A stretch of DNA of 64,000 nucleotides from Umbilicaria muhlenbergii. Its lineage: Eukaryota > Ascomycota > Lecanoromycetes > Umbilicariales > Umbilicariaceae. The notes beneath the pieces are model-generated. The model saw only the letters and a program-made list of their open reading frames with translations. It was not told the origin of the DNA and did no database searches. Of the stretch, positions 31,830-42,904 are shown piece by piece. Each line of letters opens with the position of its first letter. The stretch's first letter is position 1. Made by a program: the position numbers and the translations under genes. The DNA lies in assembly GCA_000611775.1 (NCBI GenBank), contig KK106981.1, positions 8,287,562-8,351,561 on the forward strand, given 5' to 3'.

Positions 31830-34800
31830 TCACAAGATATCGCTCACAGGATCCTCCTTCCAAAATGTCTCCCATGTTTCCTTCCATCTGCTATCTTTTA
31901 GATCGGTCAACCAATCATTGAACTTGACCCTTTCTTCGCCAATGGTCATCACCCCATCCTTGACTCCCTTCCAGCCGTCAATGGGGCCTCTGATATATCG
32001 ATGATTGCTACCGCAGTATGTCACTTCTTCACCCTCCCCGCGGTCGAAACCTTTTCTTCTTTGGTAGCACTTCTCGCAGAGATCGCAGTCGACGCAGAGG
32101 ATGCAGTAGTATAAGGGATCAGTCCAAGACTTAAATACTCTTTCGCAGCCATTGCAGTAAAACCCCCCCATTAAAGCAAGGTCCTCCGCTGGTCCAGAAG
32201 GGCCGTTGTCTCTTGTGGCCTTAGTTTCACCCACACTGTTTTGGACCTCAGACTCATGCTTGCCGTCCTCCTTCTCTTGGTTTTCATCGTTTCTCTTCTC
32301 ATCTTTTGTCGCCATGCTGTCGTCATTCTCCGTGTCATCCGCTTTGTCAGTCCCCTCTTCATCCGCCTTGTCAGCTTGCTCGTTATCCGCCTTGTTATCC
32401 TTCTCCTCATCCTCGTCAAAGAGTAATAGGGTTGGGTCGACAATGGAGAACTGACACGAATATGCTATTTGCGCCTCTCTCTCGAGACCGCTGACGCACG
32501 CTAGAGATTTCGCAAGCAAGCGGAAACTAGAACCATCATTCCAGCTTATACGGTCACTAAGTCCATCCACACAGGTATCGAATATCTTTCGCATGAGGGC
32601 TCCGAACTCGGATGCTAGTCCCATTTTCTTCGTCATAACTGCGAGGGCGACAGCGGTTTGTGAGTCGGTTGGTTTTATATATCTGTCCATTTTCAGGAGA
32701 GGCTGGGTCATGAGGTTTTTCATCTCTTGCAGCGATGCTGCTTTTCGCTCGGGATCAGGAGTCGACCGGAACTCCTCAAAGATAATGTCCGTTAATTCGG
32801 ACAACGCGTTAAACCCTGTTACCACAGACTCTTCACCTGTCCACGGGATCATCGAAATTCCCTTATCGAGAACCGAATAAAGCATGCTTTTAGCTTGATG
32901 GTTATCCTTCAGCACTGTGCGGTAGGCGATAGCAAGAAAATATCGCGGGATATTCGAATTGTCAACCCTATCAAGATACTTGATGATGTCCTGGTAGCAC
33001 TTGACTAGAAGGCCCTCTCCCTTTCCGGATACTTTCACAGCCTGGCGAAACCGTTCATGTGCTGCTTCGGCCTCATCCTGATAGACCAGCCATAAAAGGC
33101 GTTCCAACTCAGTCCAACCTTCTACCTTTGCGATGAGCTCACTAAAGCGCCTGTCTGTTTCAAGAACGGTGGTTATCGTATTGTAGACGCTTCCTTCAAG
33201 CGGAAAGTCTGGACGCACTTGTCTTGCCTCATCATATGACTTCATGGCTTCATCGATATTTCCCCCTTTTTGTTCGAAATTGGCACGTATAAGTAAGGCA
33301 TTCTGAACCTGAGACGCGATGACATCTGAATTATCACCATCTTTGCGCTGAGGTCGGATGGCGAGGGCTTTACAGATGGTTTTGTAGGCTTCCTCGGTCT
33401 TTGAGACGCTGTCATTGGCCGACTTCTCATAGACCTGAGCAAGCGCCACTAAAGCGTAGAAGCGATCCAAGTCATTAGCGGCCTTTTCCACGCTCTGGTT
33501 GAGCTCATTTTCAGCCGCCTCAACGCTACCAATATGGTTCAGTACGCCACCAATAGCTCGGTGAGCGCGTGAATCTTTTCCAACGTCTTCAAATGCGTTT
33601 GCAACTAGCAACACAGCATCCGCAGATGGCTCTGAAGGTCTTTCCTGCAGCGCGGGGACTAGGTCAGTCTGTATGATTGTTAGCTGGAAGCATAAAGTGA
33701 GGTGGTATATTAGGGGGCCATGCCATAAGTAAGGCATCCCGGACACATTCATAGCATCGATTGGCTTTCCAATCATTAACTTCTTTGAACCAGTTCAAGG
33801 TATGTCCTCGCGCGAGAGAAATCATTGCCCGGCGAGGCGACATAGATACATCTTGAATCCAGTCTTCCGTGGTGCGGGTCAGCTTCTCAGATTCCAGAGC
33901 TGAGCCTAGTTTGGCCCATGTCTCTACCGCGTCTACAAATACCTTGTGACGATCTGTAGAGTCTCCGAAGATTTCTGGGTAAGAAACATAGCTAGCCTCG
34001 ATGCTGTGTGCAACGTTGTTACGGTTTTGAATTATTAGGGCAAGGCTCTCGACAACGCGAATAACGTCCTCCTGTGAGACTGCGGTTGGGCTGATATCAA
34101 GGAAATGTTGCGCCCAAAATTCAGCGGCGTAGCTCTTCAGATCAGATGAAGATTCAACGCTCTCTTTTTGCGACGACTGAGAAAATACGTCCGTCATTGT
34201 CTCGAAAATGGTAAGATGGGCAGAGGATGGTGAAGTTCTCAGACCGGTTTCGTCAACGTCCATGGCTCGAAAATACTCCCTCAACGACCTTTCCTGAAAT
34301 TTCAGGGGTGCAGATCTATCGTCGTTGAGTTCATCGGAATCTTCTTCGTCTTCAGCCTCGTCGCTCTCTACGTCTTCAAACGGGTGCCTGTCATCTGTCA
34401 GGAAGGCTGCGAATCTCAGAATTCTGTAACAGAAGAGTCAGCATTAGGAAACAACTCAGGGACGATATGCATGTGTAACGCAAAGAGCATACCGGGCCGA
34501 TCTTCCCTCTATTTCTTCCTCGATACTAAAGGATCCTTCTTGTGTCATAAGTGAGACCAAGTCCTTTGCTTCCCCAAAACTCAGAGGACGCTTCGAGAAG
34601 GCTAGCCATGCAAAAAGCCTCTTCAGAGTCTTGAGCTGATCTGGTGTCCTGTGTCTTTGACACTCGGATAACATTACCGCGTACAAAGATTGGAGGTCCT
34701 CTGGTAGATTATGTTCGATTTCTCGGAGTACAGCCCCCTCACGGCCAATGGAGTTCAGTCTTCGAAGCATGTGTTCAGCATATAGCATATCTGAGGACAA

Positions 34801-36754
34801 TAAGCTTCGACTTTCCAGCTTTGGCTAACGAGGCCATAGACTCAAGTGTGTCGAACGAGCCGAACGCTGGGATGAGAGAGCAACTTACTGTCAGCCTTAC
34901 TCTGCAGTTTTGATGTTACCTTCCTCTTCACACGAGTGCGAAATTTCTGAAGTCGAGACAGGGTTTTGAATCGGGCCTGGATTAGTCGCTGAATGTCCTC
35001 AGAAATCTTGCCCTTTGTCACCTCAATGACTTCAGGGCTAAGAGGATCTATTGTCGGCTTGAGCTCTGGTCGGCTGGTTATCAAGACGCGGATATTTAGC
35101 CCCTTTGTCCGGATTTGGACAAGAAGTTCAAGCAGTGTGCTCCTTTCATTGGCATCTGCCTCATCAAGCCCATCAAAGACCAGGTACAGTCCAGCTTCTG
35201 AGTCTTTGGTGAATTTGCTGCCGAAGAACCTATCCCAGATAGGAATCATGTCCTCGTCGAAGTCGCTGCCGTTCTGTTCTAGGTCGGTGTTGACTTGCTC
35301 ACAGTAAGAAGGATTCTGCTCCGCTGTTTGAATTACCATCCAACTGAGCGCATTCCTAGCCGATCTTAATTCCTCGTGTTCCTCCCGGAAAAAGAAATAG
35401 GCGATCGACGTCCGTTCTTCCCCAACAGAATCTCTCAACCTCTTTAGCGCTGAATACGCCAGACAGGACTTACCAATACCAGCAGCACCGGAAAGCCACA
35501 AGAAAGAGGACTGAGTGCTAAGCCAAGTACTGTAGCTTTCTTCCTTGAAGACCCAGGTAGAAGTACCCTCAACAAAAGAATAAGCTATATCGCGCTCTTG
35601 GTTCGCAGGTTTCGCGCTTGAGTAGAAGGCGCGTTTGACGTGAGCGAGGGCATAGTGCCTCCGGCTGTTGGGGTCTTTGGCCTTTGTACTCGGCGCCGAT
35701 TGCTTTCCTGAGTTCTTCTCACTTGGCCTCTCCTGCTGCTTGAATCGCTCAGACATCTCTTTGAGAGTCGCTTCGATTTTCCTGCTTTCCATTAGTTGTT
35801 CCTGAGAGACCATCAGATTCTCCTTGATATCCGTCTTGATTTCTTTGACATCGACCTGAGTTCTGGTAGCCACCATGCGACCCTCCCTTACTTCAACACG
35901 GAGTTCTGTGACAACGTTCAGAGTCTCTCTAGTGTCAGACTTGATGTCCTGAGTGTTCGCCAACGTCGCAAATAGAGTAGCTGATTCAAGCCTGCGGATC
36001 GATTCTTCCATAGTACTATAGGCAGACTTGAGCTTATCGTCCGACCCCTCCATTAGAGCAACGACCCATTTCTCTGGCCACTCAAGTTAGAGAAAGGACG
36101 AACCGCTCACCGAAAGAATGAGCGTGGCTTACTGAAGCGGTTCTTTGCAATGTACTTCGTGGCGATGCCACCGATAACGATCAGAGAGGAGAAGACGCGA
36201 ATAAGGATGGTCTGGTAAGCAGAAACAGAAGGTAGCTTTGTCTCAAGTAACGAGATTCGCTCAAGGAACGAATTGTTTACGTCGAAGTAACTAATGATCT
36301 TATCGTAATCGGCAGAAACGTCTTTGGAAGCCTAGGAGGCTTAGTGTTGGCTGGCTTAGAAGGAGTGAAGACCTTACCTTCAGCATGTATGTAATAGCCG
36401 TCACAATTGCGGCGCTCGGCGGGAATGCCTGAAATTGTATAAGAGTGAGTTTAAGTGACTGGAAGATTATATAGCTGTCTATCATACTGGAGTGGCAGCG
36501 GCTGCGACAAGTTGCGCTGAACGCTGGATGATCTCGATATGGCGTCCTAGGTGTGTCCTCAATTTATTGACGGCTCCCGGAGGATGTCGAAAGTTGTCGA
36601 AGTGTTCTGCCTTGAGCTGAGCATCATTCATTACATCTGTGATATTGCCGTAGCGAGGCAGCACCCGGAGATCTTGCCCACTGCTTTCAGTATATGCTGC
36701 CAAGGCTTCCTCCCATAAATCCTTGAGGTCTCTCGGCTGTTCTTTGTAGGCCAT
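31830..36754 (-). CDS. STAND/NLR protein: Goodbye domain - NACHT - TPR - ZZ zinc finger
   Basis: Seven exons on the minus strand: 36488-36754, 36378-36428, 36133-36331, 34889-36073, 34493-34790, 33724-34423 and 31830-33668 (1512 aa). The start MAYKEQPRDLKDLWEEALAA opens a Goodbye-type N-terminal domain (to about 105), followed by FLERISLLETKLP and a hydrophobic LIRVFSSLIVIGGIATKYI. A coiled-coil linker leads to NACHT: Walker A GAAGIGKS (368-375), Walker B LYLVFDGLDEAD (468-479), then ITSRPE. YAEHMLRRLN and FQERSLREYF follow. From about 900 there are TPR-like helices, then a Lys/Asp/Glu-rich linker, then a ZZ finger (about 1403-1457, FYCNGC...YYCILC.DC.LCEKC). Family role: ligand-triggered oligomerising receptor in fungal non-self responses. 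The last intron (33669-33723) needs a GC donor; otherwise the gene is frameshifted. Confidence 0.85.
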
Positions 36755-37525
36755 GACTCGGAGTACATGTGCTTGGAAGTACCCGACCCAAAGTTCAGAC
36801 AGAGGGTGTAGTTCGGTCCAAGGAGGGTTGACTAACGATCTGGAAACGAAGCAGGAAGAAACGTCAATTGATTTATGTTCAACGTGTGGCGAAGTAGAGA
36901 CTACAGCAGAGGAAAGCGTGGAGACTGCCAAGTGGAAACTGTAGCAAAGGAGAGCGTGTAGTGATAATCGGAGTTGTGAAGTGGGAATCGTAGTAAAGAA
37001 AACTGTGCAGGGATACCTGAAAGAGGGGAGAAAGCCTAGACACTACCTTAGACGATCAAGCTGGAGTAGCTTATCACGCGTAAGCTGACATGAGAAGCGC
37101 CTCTTACTGGTCCGCAATATGGGAGCTGCACTGTACTAACACCACATTCGTGGTGAGAAGCAGCAGATAGACATGTGGGGCAGCTGCCTGCGCCTGCAGC
37201 TCCTTCCGACGTGGCGACGCTGAATGGACACGACAGAGGCAAAGCGCCAAAAATAGATGCTGAACGAACGAGGATTCGGTGTAATGTTCATCCGTTGGAA
37301 GGCCTTGGACGGAGTGAACAATCCTGCTGCAGCACGACGACACATCTCAATCCCAATCCTACAACATCCTGAGCGCACATTTCTTTGAAAAGCACCACCA
37401 CTGTAACCATGGTGCATCGATACTTGGCCTTTGTACAATGCTAAGCGCGTTGCATTTGTACAAGCTACTGACCACTCACGTGGATGCCACATACATCGGG
37501 ACTCTAGGTAAGTCGCCCATAGTGG
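36755..37525. other. Intergenic between NLR start and decarboxylase stop
   Basis: Contains the NLR upstream region and the 3' side of the decarboxylase gene. The minus frame of the NLR stays open upstream of the chosen ATG for about 59 codons but has no Met, so it was not used. ORFs at 37048-37492 overlap in several frames and are not supported. Confidence 0.45.
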
Positions 37526-38910
37526 CTAAGAATGAGAAGTGGACTTTACAACACCAACCTCGCTTCGTACTGGAACGTTCTGCTTCCTTCCCGGCTCGGG
37601 GAATCCCCGAACATCGACCCCCTTTCTAAATAACAAACAATGGGTCGACCCGCCGAAGTGAAACATGCCAATCTGGTCACCCTTCTTGACATGTTGCCCT
37701 TCTTTGACCGTAATATCACAAGTGGAAACCTCGGCCATGCCTACGCCCAAGAAAGCCATCAGGCCAATAGCGGGGTTGTCTGCCTCGATGAAGATGATGG
37801 CACGGGTCGCGGTGGCCGTAATGTAGCCCTGTCCTGTAGACTCTCCCCCCATATCTGCTCCTTGGGACTCACTAAACTCTTCAAACGGCGGCTCGGAATA
37901 GTAGGTCCCGTCTTTCACGTACGCCTTGACTATCTTGCCGGTGACGGGACTGTGCCAACGGTGGTAGCTGAGCGCGCTCAGGAAAGCTTGGTAGATCGTC
38001 CCACACACGAACTGCTCCGCAAGCTCGTCGTGTGCTAGCATGTCGACAATAGAGTAGGGTTGGCCCTTTACCCAGAACTTGTCGCGAGCTTTGACTCCGT
38101 ATGCGACGTTGTAAGGGGTGGACTCGCATGCGTTGGCGATAATGTCTGGATTGTCGGGGCCGGCAACAGGTCGTACGTCCTCCTTGAAGAGGCGAGTGAA
38201 GAAGGCATCCCAGGATTTAAAGCCGTGGTGCTTTGCAGAGGGGTCACAGACGAACATCTCCTCGAAGTTGTAGGAAGTTACTCCGACGTTGGCAACCGAT
38301 GTGAGGTCCTTCGTGCCCGTTTCGCCGAACCAGCCACTCGAGTCGTCACCGAGTACCTCAGCCGATGCCGGAGAGCTAAGGTATTCCCCCCATGCATTGA
38401 GCACCTTCTTGAACATGGCGTTCACTGTTGGGTCCAAAAAGACGGCGAAACCACTCGATGTGCCCATGGGCCAGTCCAAAAGAGCATTGATGGGGAGGCC
38501 GACCAGACCTACTCTGTGCGACTTGTCATTCCAAGACGGCGCTGTGGTCAAGATGTGATTGAGTAGCTGCAACATGTGCTCGTAGTCGCGGACTTGACGG
38601 TGGCCGGTGGGGTCTTTGGAGTAAGGCTTCTTGCGCGGGACTTGGTCAAACATGGCGGAGAACAGCAGATATATGCGTGTGTCTCCCTCGATCAACTCTT
38701 TGAATTCTTTCAGGACGGAATGTAGGTCTTTCGGGTTCTTGTCGACATGATCAATGATCCCACCAAGCCATTCCTTGTGGACGCGATGGTCTTGGGGAAG
38801 CCACTGGCCGGTTCTTGCGACGTCAGAAACGGCAGGGTCGGGGACGAAGGGGCCTATCCTTACCTGTGGACATGATGCTCCTCGGGGACATTGCTATTTT
38901 TCGGATCCAT
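37526..38910 (-). CDS. Phosphatidylserine-decarboxylase-family enzyme, tryptophan-decarboxylase (PsiD-like) subtype
   Basis: Exons 38864-38910 and 37526-38813 (intron 50 nt, GTAAGG...CGCAAG) give 444 aa, starting MDPKNSNVPEEHHVHRTGQW. The N-terminal part carries the PSDC-associated region (HKEWLGGIIDHV, FDQVPRKKPY, GFAVFLDPTVNAMFKKVLNA). The catalytic part has SWDAFFTRLFK, YHRWHSPVTGKI (His300, His303), IIFIEADN and MFHFGGSTHCLLF, with the self-cleaving Ser at 405. That Ser would yield the pyruvoyl group used for decarboxylation. GGST instead of the LGST of mitochondrial PS decarboxylases, the lack of a targeting leader and the extra N-terminal domain fit the soluble amino-acid-decarboxylase branch that includes fungal PsiD. 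The substrate is unproven; no other psilocybin-type genes are in the window. Confidence 0.88.
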
Positions 38911-39171
38911 GGAGTTGGAAAGGACTGGGTATTTGGCAACGATGCTTGGAAGTTGCCACTATTATGAAGGCAACGGTGTGAAGGAAGGGTGGTGGTGGTG
39001 ATAGCGAAGGCTTTTGCACGAATTCCGTACTTTGCTGCATCATTTCGACGGACTGGAAGATTTCCGGAAGAAACAAGAAATGCCACGACTGCGTCATTGG
39101 CGGGGAACGCCGCGCCCGCCTTATAAAGCTTGGTTGCATTATCACGTGGACAAGCTTTTATTCAATCATTA

Positions 39172-39840
39172 CTCAGGCGGGGTCTTACCCGGACACTCCG
39201 GAGTACACACTTAGCGACAACATGTTGACTGACTAGCGGAACAACTTCAGAGCATGAACAGTACTAACGTATTCTACCCAGCAACGCCGCAGTATAGGTA
39301 TAGGCAACGCCGCACCCCCCCCCNNNNNNNNNNNNNNNNNNNNNNNNNNNNNNNNNNNNNNNNNNNNNNNNNNNNNNNNNNNNNNNNNNNNNNNNNNNNN
39401 NNNNNNNNNNNNNNNNNNNNNNNNNNNNNNNNNNNNNNNNNNNNNNNNNNNNNNNNNNNNNNNNNNNNNNNNNNNNNNNNNNNNNNNNNNNNNNNNNNNN
39501 NNNNNNNNNNNNNNNNNNNNNNNNNNNNNNNNNNNNNNNNNNNNNNNNNNNNNNNNNNNNNNNNNNNNNNNNNNNNNNNNNNNNNNNNNNNNNNNNNNNN
39601 NNNNNNNNNNNNNNNNNNNNNNNNNNNNNNNNNNNNNNNNNNNNNNNNGGGGGGGGGGGGGGGGGGGGTGCGGCGTTGCCTATACTGCGGCGTTGCTGGG
39701 TAGAATACGTTAGTTTATATTTGACTACGAATATAGAGAACCCATTAAGCCCTACAATCTTATAGTTGAAAGTTTACTTATATCTATTGCCGTTATGAAG
39801 GTATAACGCTCGGTGTGTACTCCGGTAAAACCCGCCTGAG
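39172..39840. mobile_element. TA-flanked foldback/MITE-like element around an assembly gap
   Basis: The outer ends CTCAGGCGGGGTCTTACC (left) and the complement of CTCAGGCGGGTTTTACCGG (right) are inverted repeats, each bordered by TA, the target dinucleotide of Tc1/mariner-type elements. Both arms continue with GTACACAC. A second inner inverted pair (ACTAACGTATTCTACCCAGC, then AACGCCGCA...) ends in runs of C and G that meet the N-gap. The arms between the two pairs differ. The total length is uncertain because of the gap. Confidence 0.7.
39324..39648. other. Assembly gap (325 N) bounded by poly-C and poly-G
   Basis: All bases are N. The left border is a C run and the right border a G run of about 20, inside inverted repeats, which explains the assembly failure. 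The open frame spanning the Ns is meaningless. Confidence 0.99.
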
Positions 39841-40180
39841 TATTCAAGCATTATTCAAAGCATTACCTTGTGCCTCACCTTATTCCTTATTGTTCTTGAC
39901 ATCACATGGCGTGGATTGCCAATCCCAGAGCAGTTGGCCACTTGGCCCGTTGGCCACGAGGGCTTAGCGTACGGCTACGCCCGGATGCTTGGACCCTGCA
40001 TATGTCGCAAATGCCGCCGCGAATGACTGACTTATTTAGATGGTAGCAACCCCTCTTTCACTGAGAGATCAACATCTCTTCCTCTATACATTGCACATAG
40101 GACCGCCAACCGTTCACTAACGCATCATACCTTTCTCACTCTTCGACTCGTTAATCCATCAAGCACCACCTACCCTCGCA

Positions 40181-40791
40181 ATGGCTTCTCTCTTCGACGG
40201 AAGTCGCAACTGGTCCCTTCACACGGTATGTATACACATCAACGTCTCCCCGGCCGCGACTGTCCCACAAAGGGTTTCACTAATAACTGAGACAACCAGA
40301 TCCCCGCTGCATGGATCCTCGCTCTTCTCCCTCATCTCTACGCCTCACAGCTTGCTGGCTCAAAGTTCGACGTCACGCAACCGCGTGGTATGATGAACAA
40401 GCTCGCCAACGATCAAAGTGTTGACAGTGCTGTCCGTACTCCTTCTCCCTAGCTAGCAGTTTTGAATGCACCACTCTAACCCTTCTCACTCTTCACACAG
40501 ACCAAATCCCGCATCGCGCGCGCCGAAGGCGCCCAGTCAAACGGCTTTGAGAACATCGGACTTTATGCTGCAGCCATTGTGGCCGGCAACGTGGCCGGCC
40601 TGGACGCCGCGACACTGAACTATCTGGGTGGAGGGTACCTTTTGAGCAGGATGGCGTATAACATTATATACATCAACAATGAGACAGCCGCTGTCGGTAA
40701 CGCGAGGACCGGCGTGTTTTTGACTGGCATTGGTATCATCATGACGCTATTCGTCAAGGCGGGAAACAAGTTGCAGCCGGGTCTACTTTGA
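40181..40791 (+). CDS. MAPEG-family integral membrane protein
   Basis: Exons 40181-40225, 40300-40431 and 40501-40791 give 155 aa, the usual MAPEG size. The N-terminus reads NWSLHT|IPAAWILALLPHLYA across intron 1, a first membrane helix. The signature IARAEGAQSNGFENIGLYAA (residues 64-83) follows, then AIVAGNVAGL, a helix, then GGGYLLSRMAYNIIYIN and a final helix TGVFLTGIGIIMTLFV. Members are small four-helix proteins with glutathione-dependent transferase or peroxidase activity, or related microsomal roles; the precise activity is unknown here. The second intron appears to start GTCCGT, a weak donor picked because it alone keeps the AVDS-to-TKSRI frame expected for the family. Confidence 0.88.
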
Positions 40792-40979
40792 GTGGGAATA
40801 AGAAATTTGAAGGACAAATGGCAGTCATACTTACCTTTTACGCACAATCTTTTCTCTGGTTGAACTTACAAGACTATGTATCTATGCACGGCTGACTTAT
40901 ATGGTATGAGTCTGTTGATCAGCAACAAGGTGAAGGAGCCTCAGGCATCATCTATTTGTATACTGCGAGTGGTTGAATA

Positions 40980-41300
40980 TCATTCAAACCATATATCCTG
41001 AAGAATTATATCTACTATAGGTCTTCCATCGGGATCGATCTTCAGAACGCGTTCGATGGAGGCTCCATCCTCCTCAACTATCCGTAGTTCCTTCATGACC
41101 CATAGCCAAGTTACGGGATTCTCCTGACGTGCATTCATAGTTGTGAAAAGGTCGACTAACGCTAGCCAGTCCCCTCCAGTCCGTGCAAAGAAAGCAGGAG
41201 GATATGGACCGGTTACGGAATGTTGTTTGTGAAGCATTTCAATATCGACATTCTGCTCGGCCTTGGCTGATGAGCTAAAAAGCTCTCCATAAGGACCCAT
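40980..41300 (-). CDS. Small conserved-looking protein of unknown function
   Basis: A single frame of 106 aa starting MGPYGELFSSSAKAEQ. The segment TGPYPPAFFARTGGDWLALVDLF and the C-terminal SIERVLKIDPDGRPIVDIILQDIW have the composition and regularity of a folded protein, and no competing frame is better. No catalytic motif, signal peptide or membrane helix is visible. It lies between and opposite to the MAPEG and HNH genes. An upstream exon is possible, since the N-terminus is short. I do not recognise the family. Confidence 0.5.
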   Translation of the reverse strand: MGPYGELFSSSAKAEQNVDIEMLHKQHSVTGPYPPAFFARTGGDWLALVDLFTTMNARQENPVTWLWVMKELRIVEEDGASIERVLKIDPDGRPIVDIILQDIWFE

Positions 41301-41525
41301 AAGTAGAGAACTGATCTAATCCCAATGTGGCTGAAAAAACACTTTTTACTTCTGGAGTGATCGCTAACTTCTCTGTGCCCGCCATTCTCAATTCTTATAA
41401 AGCGCATGAACCCCCAATTCTCACAAAGTTGATTGTGTTTAACAGAAAGTACTTCAGCCTTCTACTATTAAGTCCCGGCCCTTTCGACCACCGGCTCATC
41501 CTGAAACCAAGTCTGTTAAGTAATC

Positions 41526-42854
41526 ATGTCCGGTCTGATAATCCCAGAACGCTACTCATCTCTCCTCTCCATCTCGCGCCAGACTGGCCTCAATGACATC
41601 AAGAAACGCAAGGTGAGCGCGTCTTCCATGGTATCAACCGCATCCTCAGCCGCCGAGTTCGTATTCTCGAAGATCGAAGACGTCAGCCTTGGCATCGAGT
41701 ATGTCGACGAGATGCGCGAGGGCCTGAAAGAAGCCTTTGATGATGGAAATCTCCCCGTTTCACAATACAAGAAAGCCATCGAGGACGTAGAGCAATACAG
41801 CAAGCCGAAGGAGCGTGAGATTGTAGTGTTGAAAAGGCAGAAGAAGTTGATCAAGGACGACTTGGAAGAAAATGTGCCCTCGTATACCAGGCTTGAGGAT
41901 GCCTATGCAAATATCATCATGAACAAAGTGATGGCCGCAACTGCCAAGCCGAAGAAGAAGAAATATAACCAGAGTGCGTTCAAGGAAGGGGTAATCGCCT
42001 TTTATGGGGCTGAACGGGACTCCGAGAACGATGGGAATATAGATTCACTATGGTGTCATCTCACGGGATGGCAAGCTCTTGCAGACGTCAAGGCCGCGCA
42101 TATTGTACCAAAGTCATTAGAATCAAATGAGCTCTCGTACCTTTTTGGGGCAGGTGAGGTGATATTGAGTGATGCCAACAACAGTAGGTTTTGTCAGGAC
42201 TGTTCTAGGTGTGTGAAAGCTGACACAAGAATAGGGCTCACCTTACATCGCAACATTGAAGAAGGCCTTGACTCAGGAAAGATTGTCCTTATTCCTCTGC
42301 CGCCCGAAAAAGGTGAAGAGACAAAATGGAAATGTGTCCTCACAGACAAAAAGATAGGGAAGAAGATGGTGTATTCTGGAATCAACTGGAGTGTAAGCTC
42401 TATTTATCTATTTATTCAATAAATATGATTCTGATGAGGATAGGACATCGATGGAAAACGGTTGAAGTTTCTAACTGCGAACCGCCCAGCACGCCGATAC
42501 CTTTACTTCCGCTACATCATCACATATCTCCAGCATAAAAAAGAGGGAACGTTGGCATGGGTGGGAGATGCTGAAGCGAAAGGGAGGATGTGGGCCACTC
42601 GGGGACCGTACCTGCGCCAGTCAATGCTCATATCCATGGCAAGAAGAGTCTCGGATCACTCCCTCCCAGAAGTTTTCTACCACCAGACCACATTTGAGGA
42701 AGCAGAGGCAGATGAGTCGGTCAGACGACCACAGGAGGAGGCGGGGATGGTGCTATCACTTGCAAACAGGCTGAAGGAGGAGAAGGAGGCGGCGAAGGAC
42801 AAGATGATGAGACTCAACAACAGTGAGAGTGATGATGATGATGATGATGAATAG
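41526..42854 (+). CDS. HNH_2-type nuclease-domain protein, 3 exons
   Basis: Exons 41526-42183, 42235-42392 and 42444-42854 give 408 aa. A helical, charged N-terminal half leads to the HNH core: DSLWCHLTG, KAAHIVPKSLESNELSYLFG (His192), LSDANN, then LTLHRNIEEGLDSGKIVLIPL, and downstream DIDGKRLKF.TANRPARRYLYFRYIITYL. The first intron (42184-42234) is 51 nt and open in frame; if unspliced it inserts 17 residues including CQDCSRC between DANN and LTLHRN and interrupts the motif, so I infer it is removed. The C-terminus is an acidic Asp run coded by a GAT repeat. Such genes are frequent and expanded in ascomycetes with unknown targets. It is the last ordinary gene before the decayed block. Confidence 0.85.
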
Positions 42855-42904
42855 TAGTAATATACTTCCTAGGTATTCTGTAGCTTGCTTAGATTACATC
42901 AATT

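Larger units (their letters stand above)
38911..40180. other. Intergenic holding a gap-containing foldback element
   Basis: Upstream of the decarboxylase, then the element at 39172-39840 with assembly gap 39324-39648, then the upstream region of the MAPEG gene. No other gene is seen. Confidence 0.6.

Noticed and set aside
32171-32494. Several ORFs on both strands around 32.2-32.5 kb
   Set aside because: They are frame shadows of the low-complexity Lys/Asp/Glu linker of the NLR.
36755-36931. Upstream extension of the NLR frame
   Set aside because: The frame is open but has no ATG; the Met at 36754 lies immediately before the Goodbye-type domain and is the natural start.
39254-39703. 149-codon ORF across the N-gap
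   Set aside because: Most of it is translated N; the ends are poly-Pro and poly-Gly from C and G runs.
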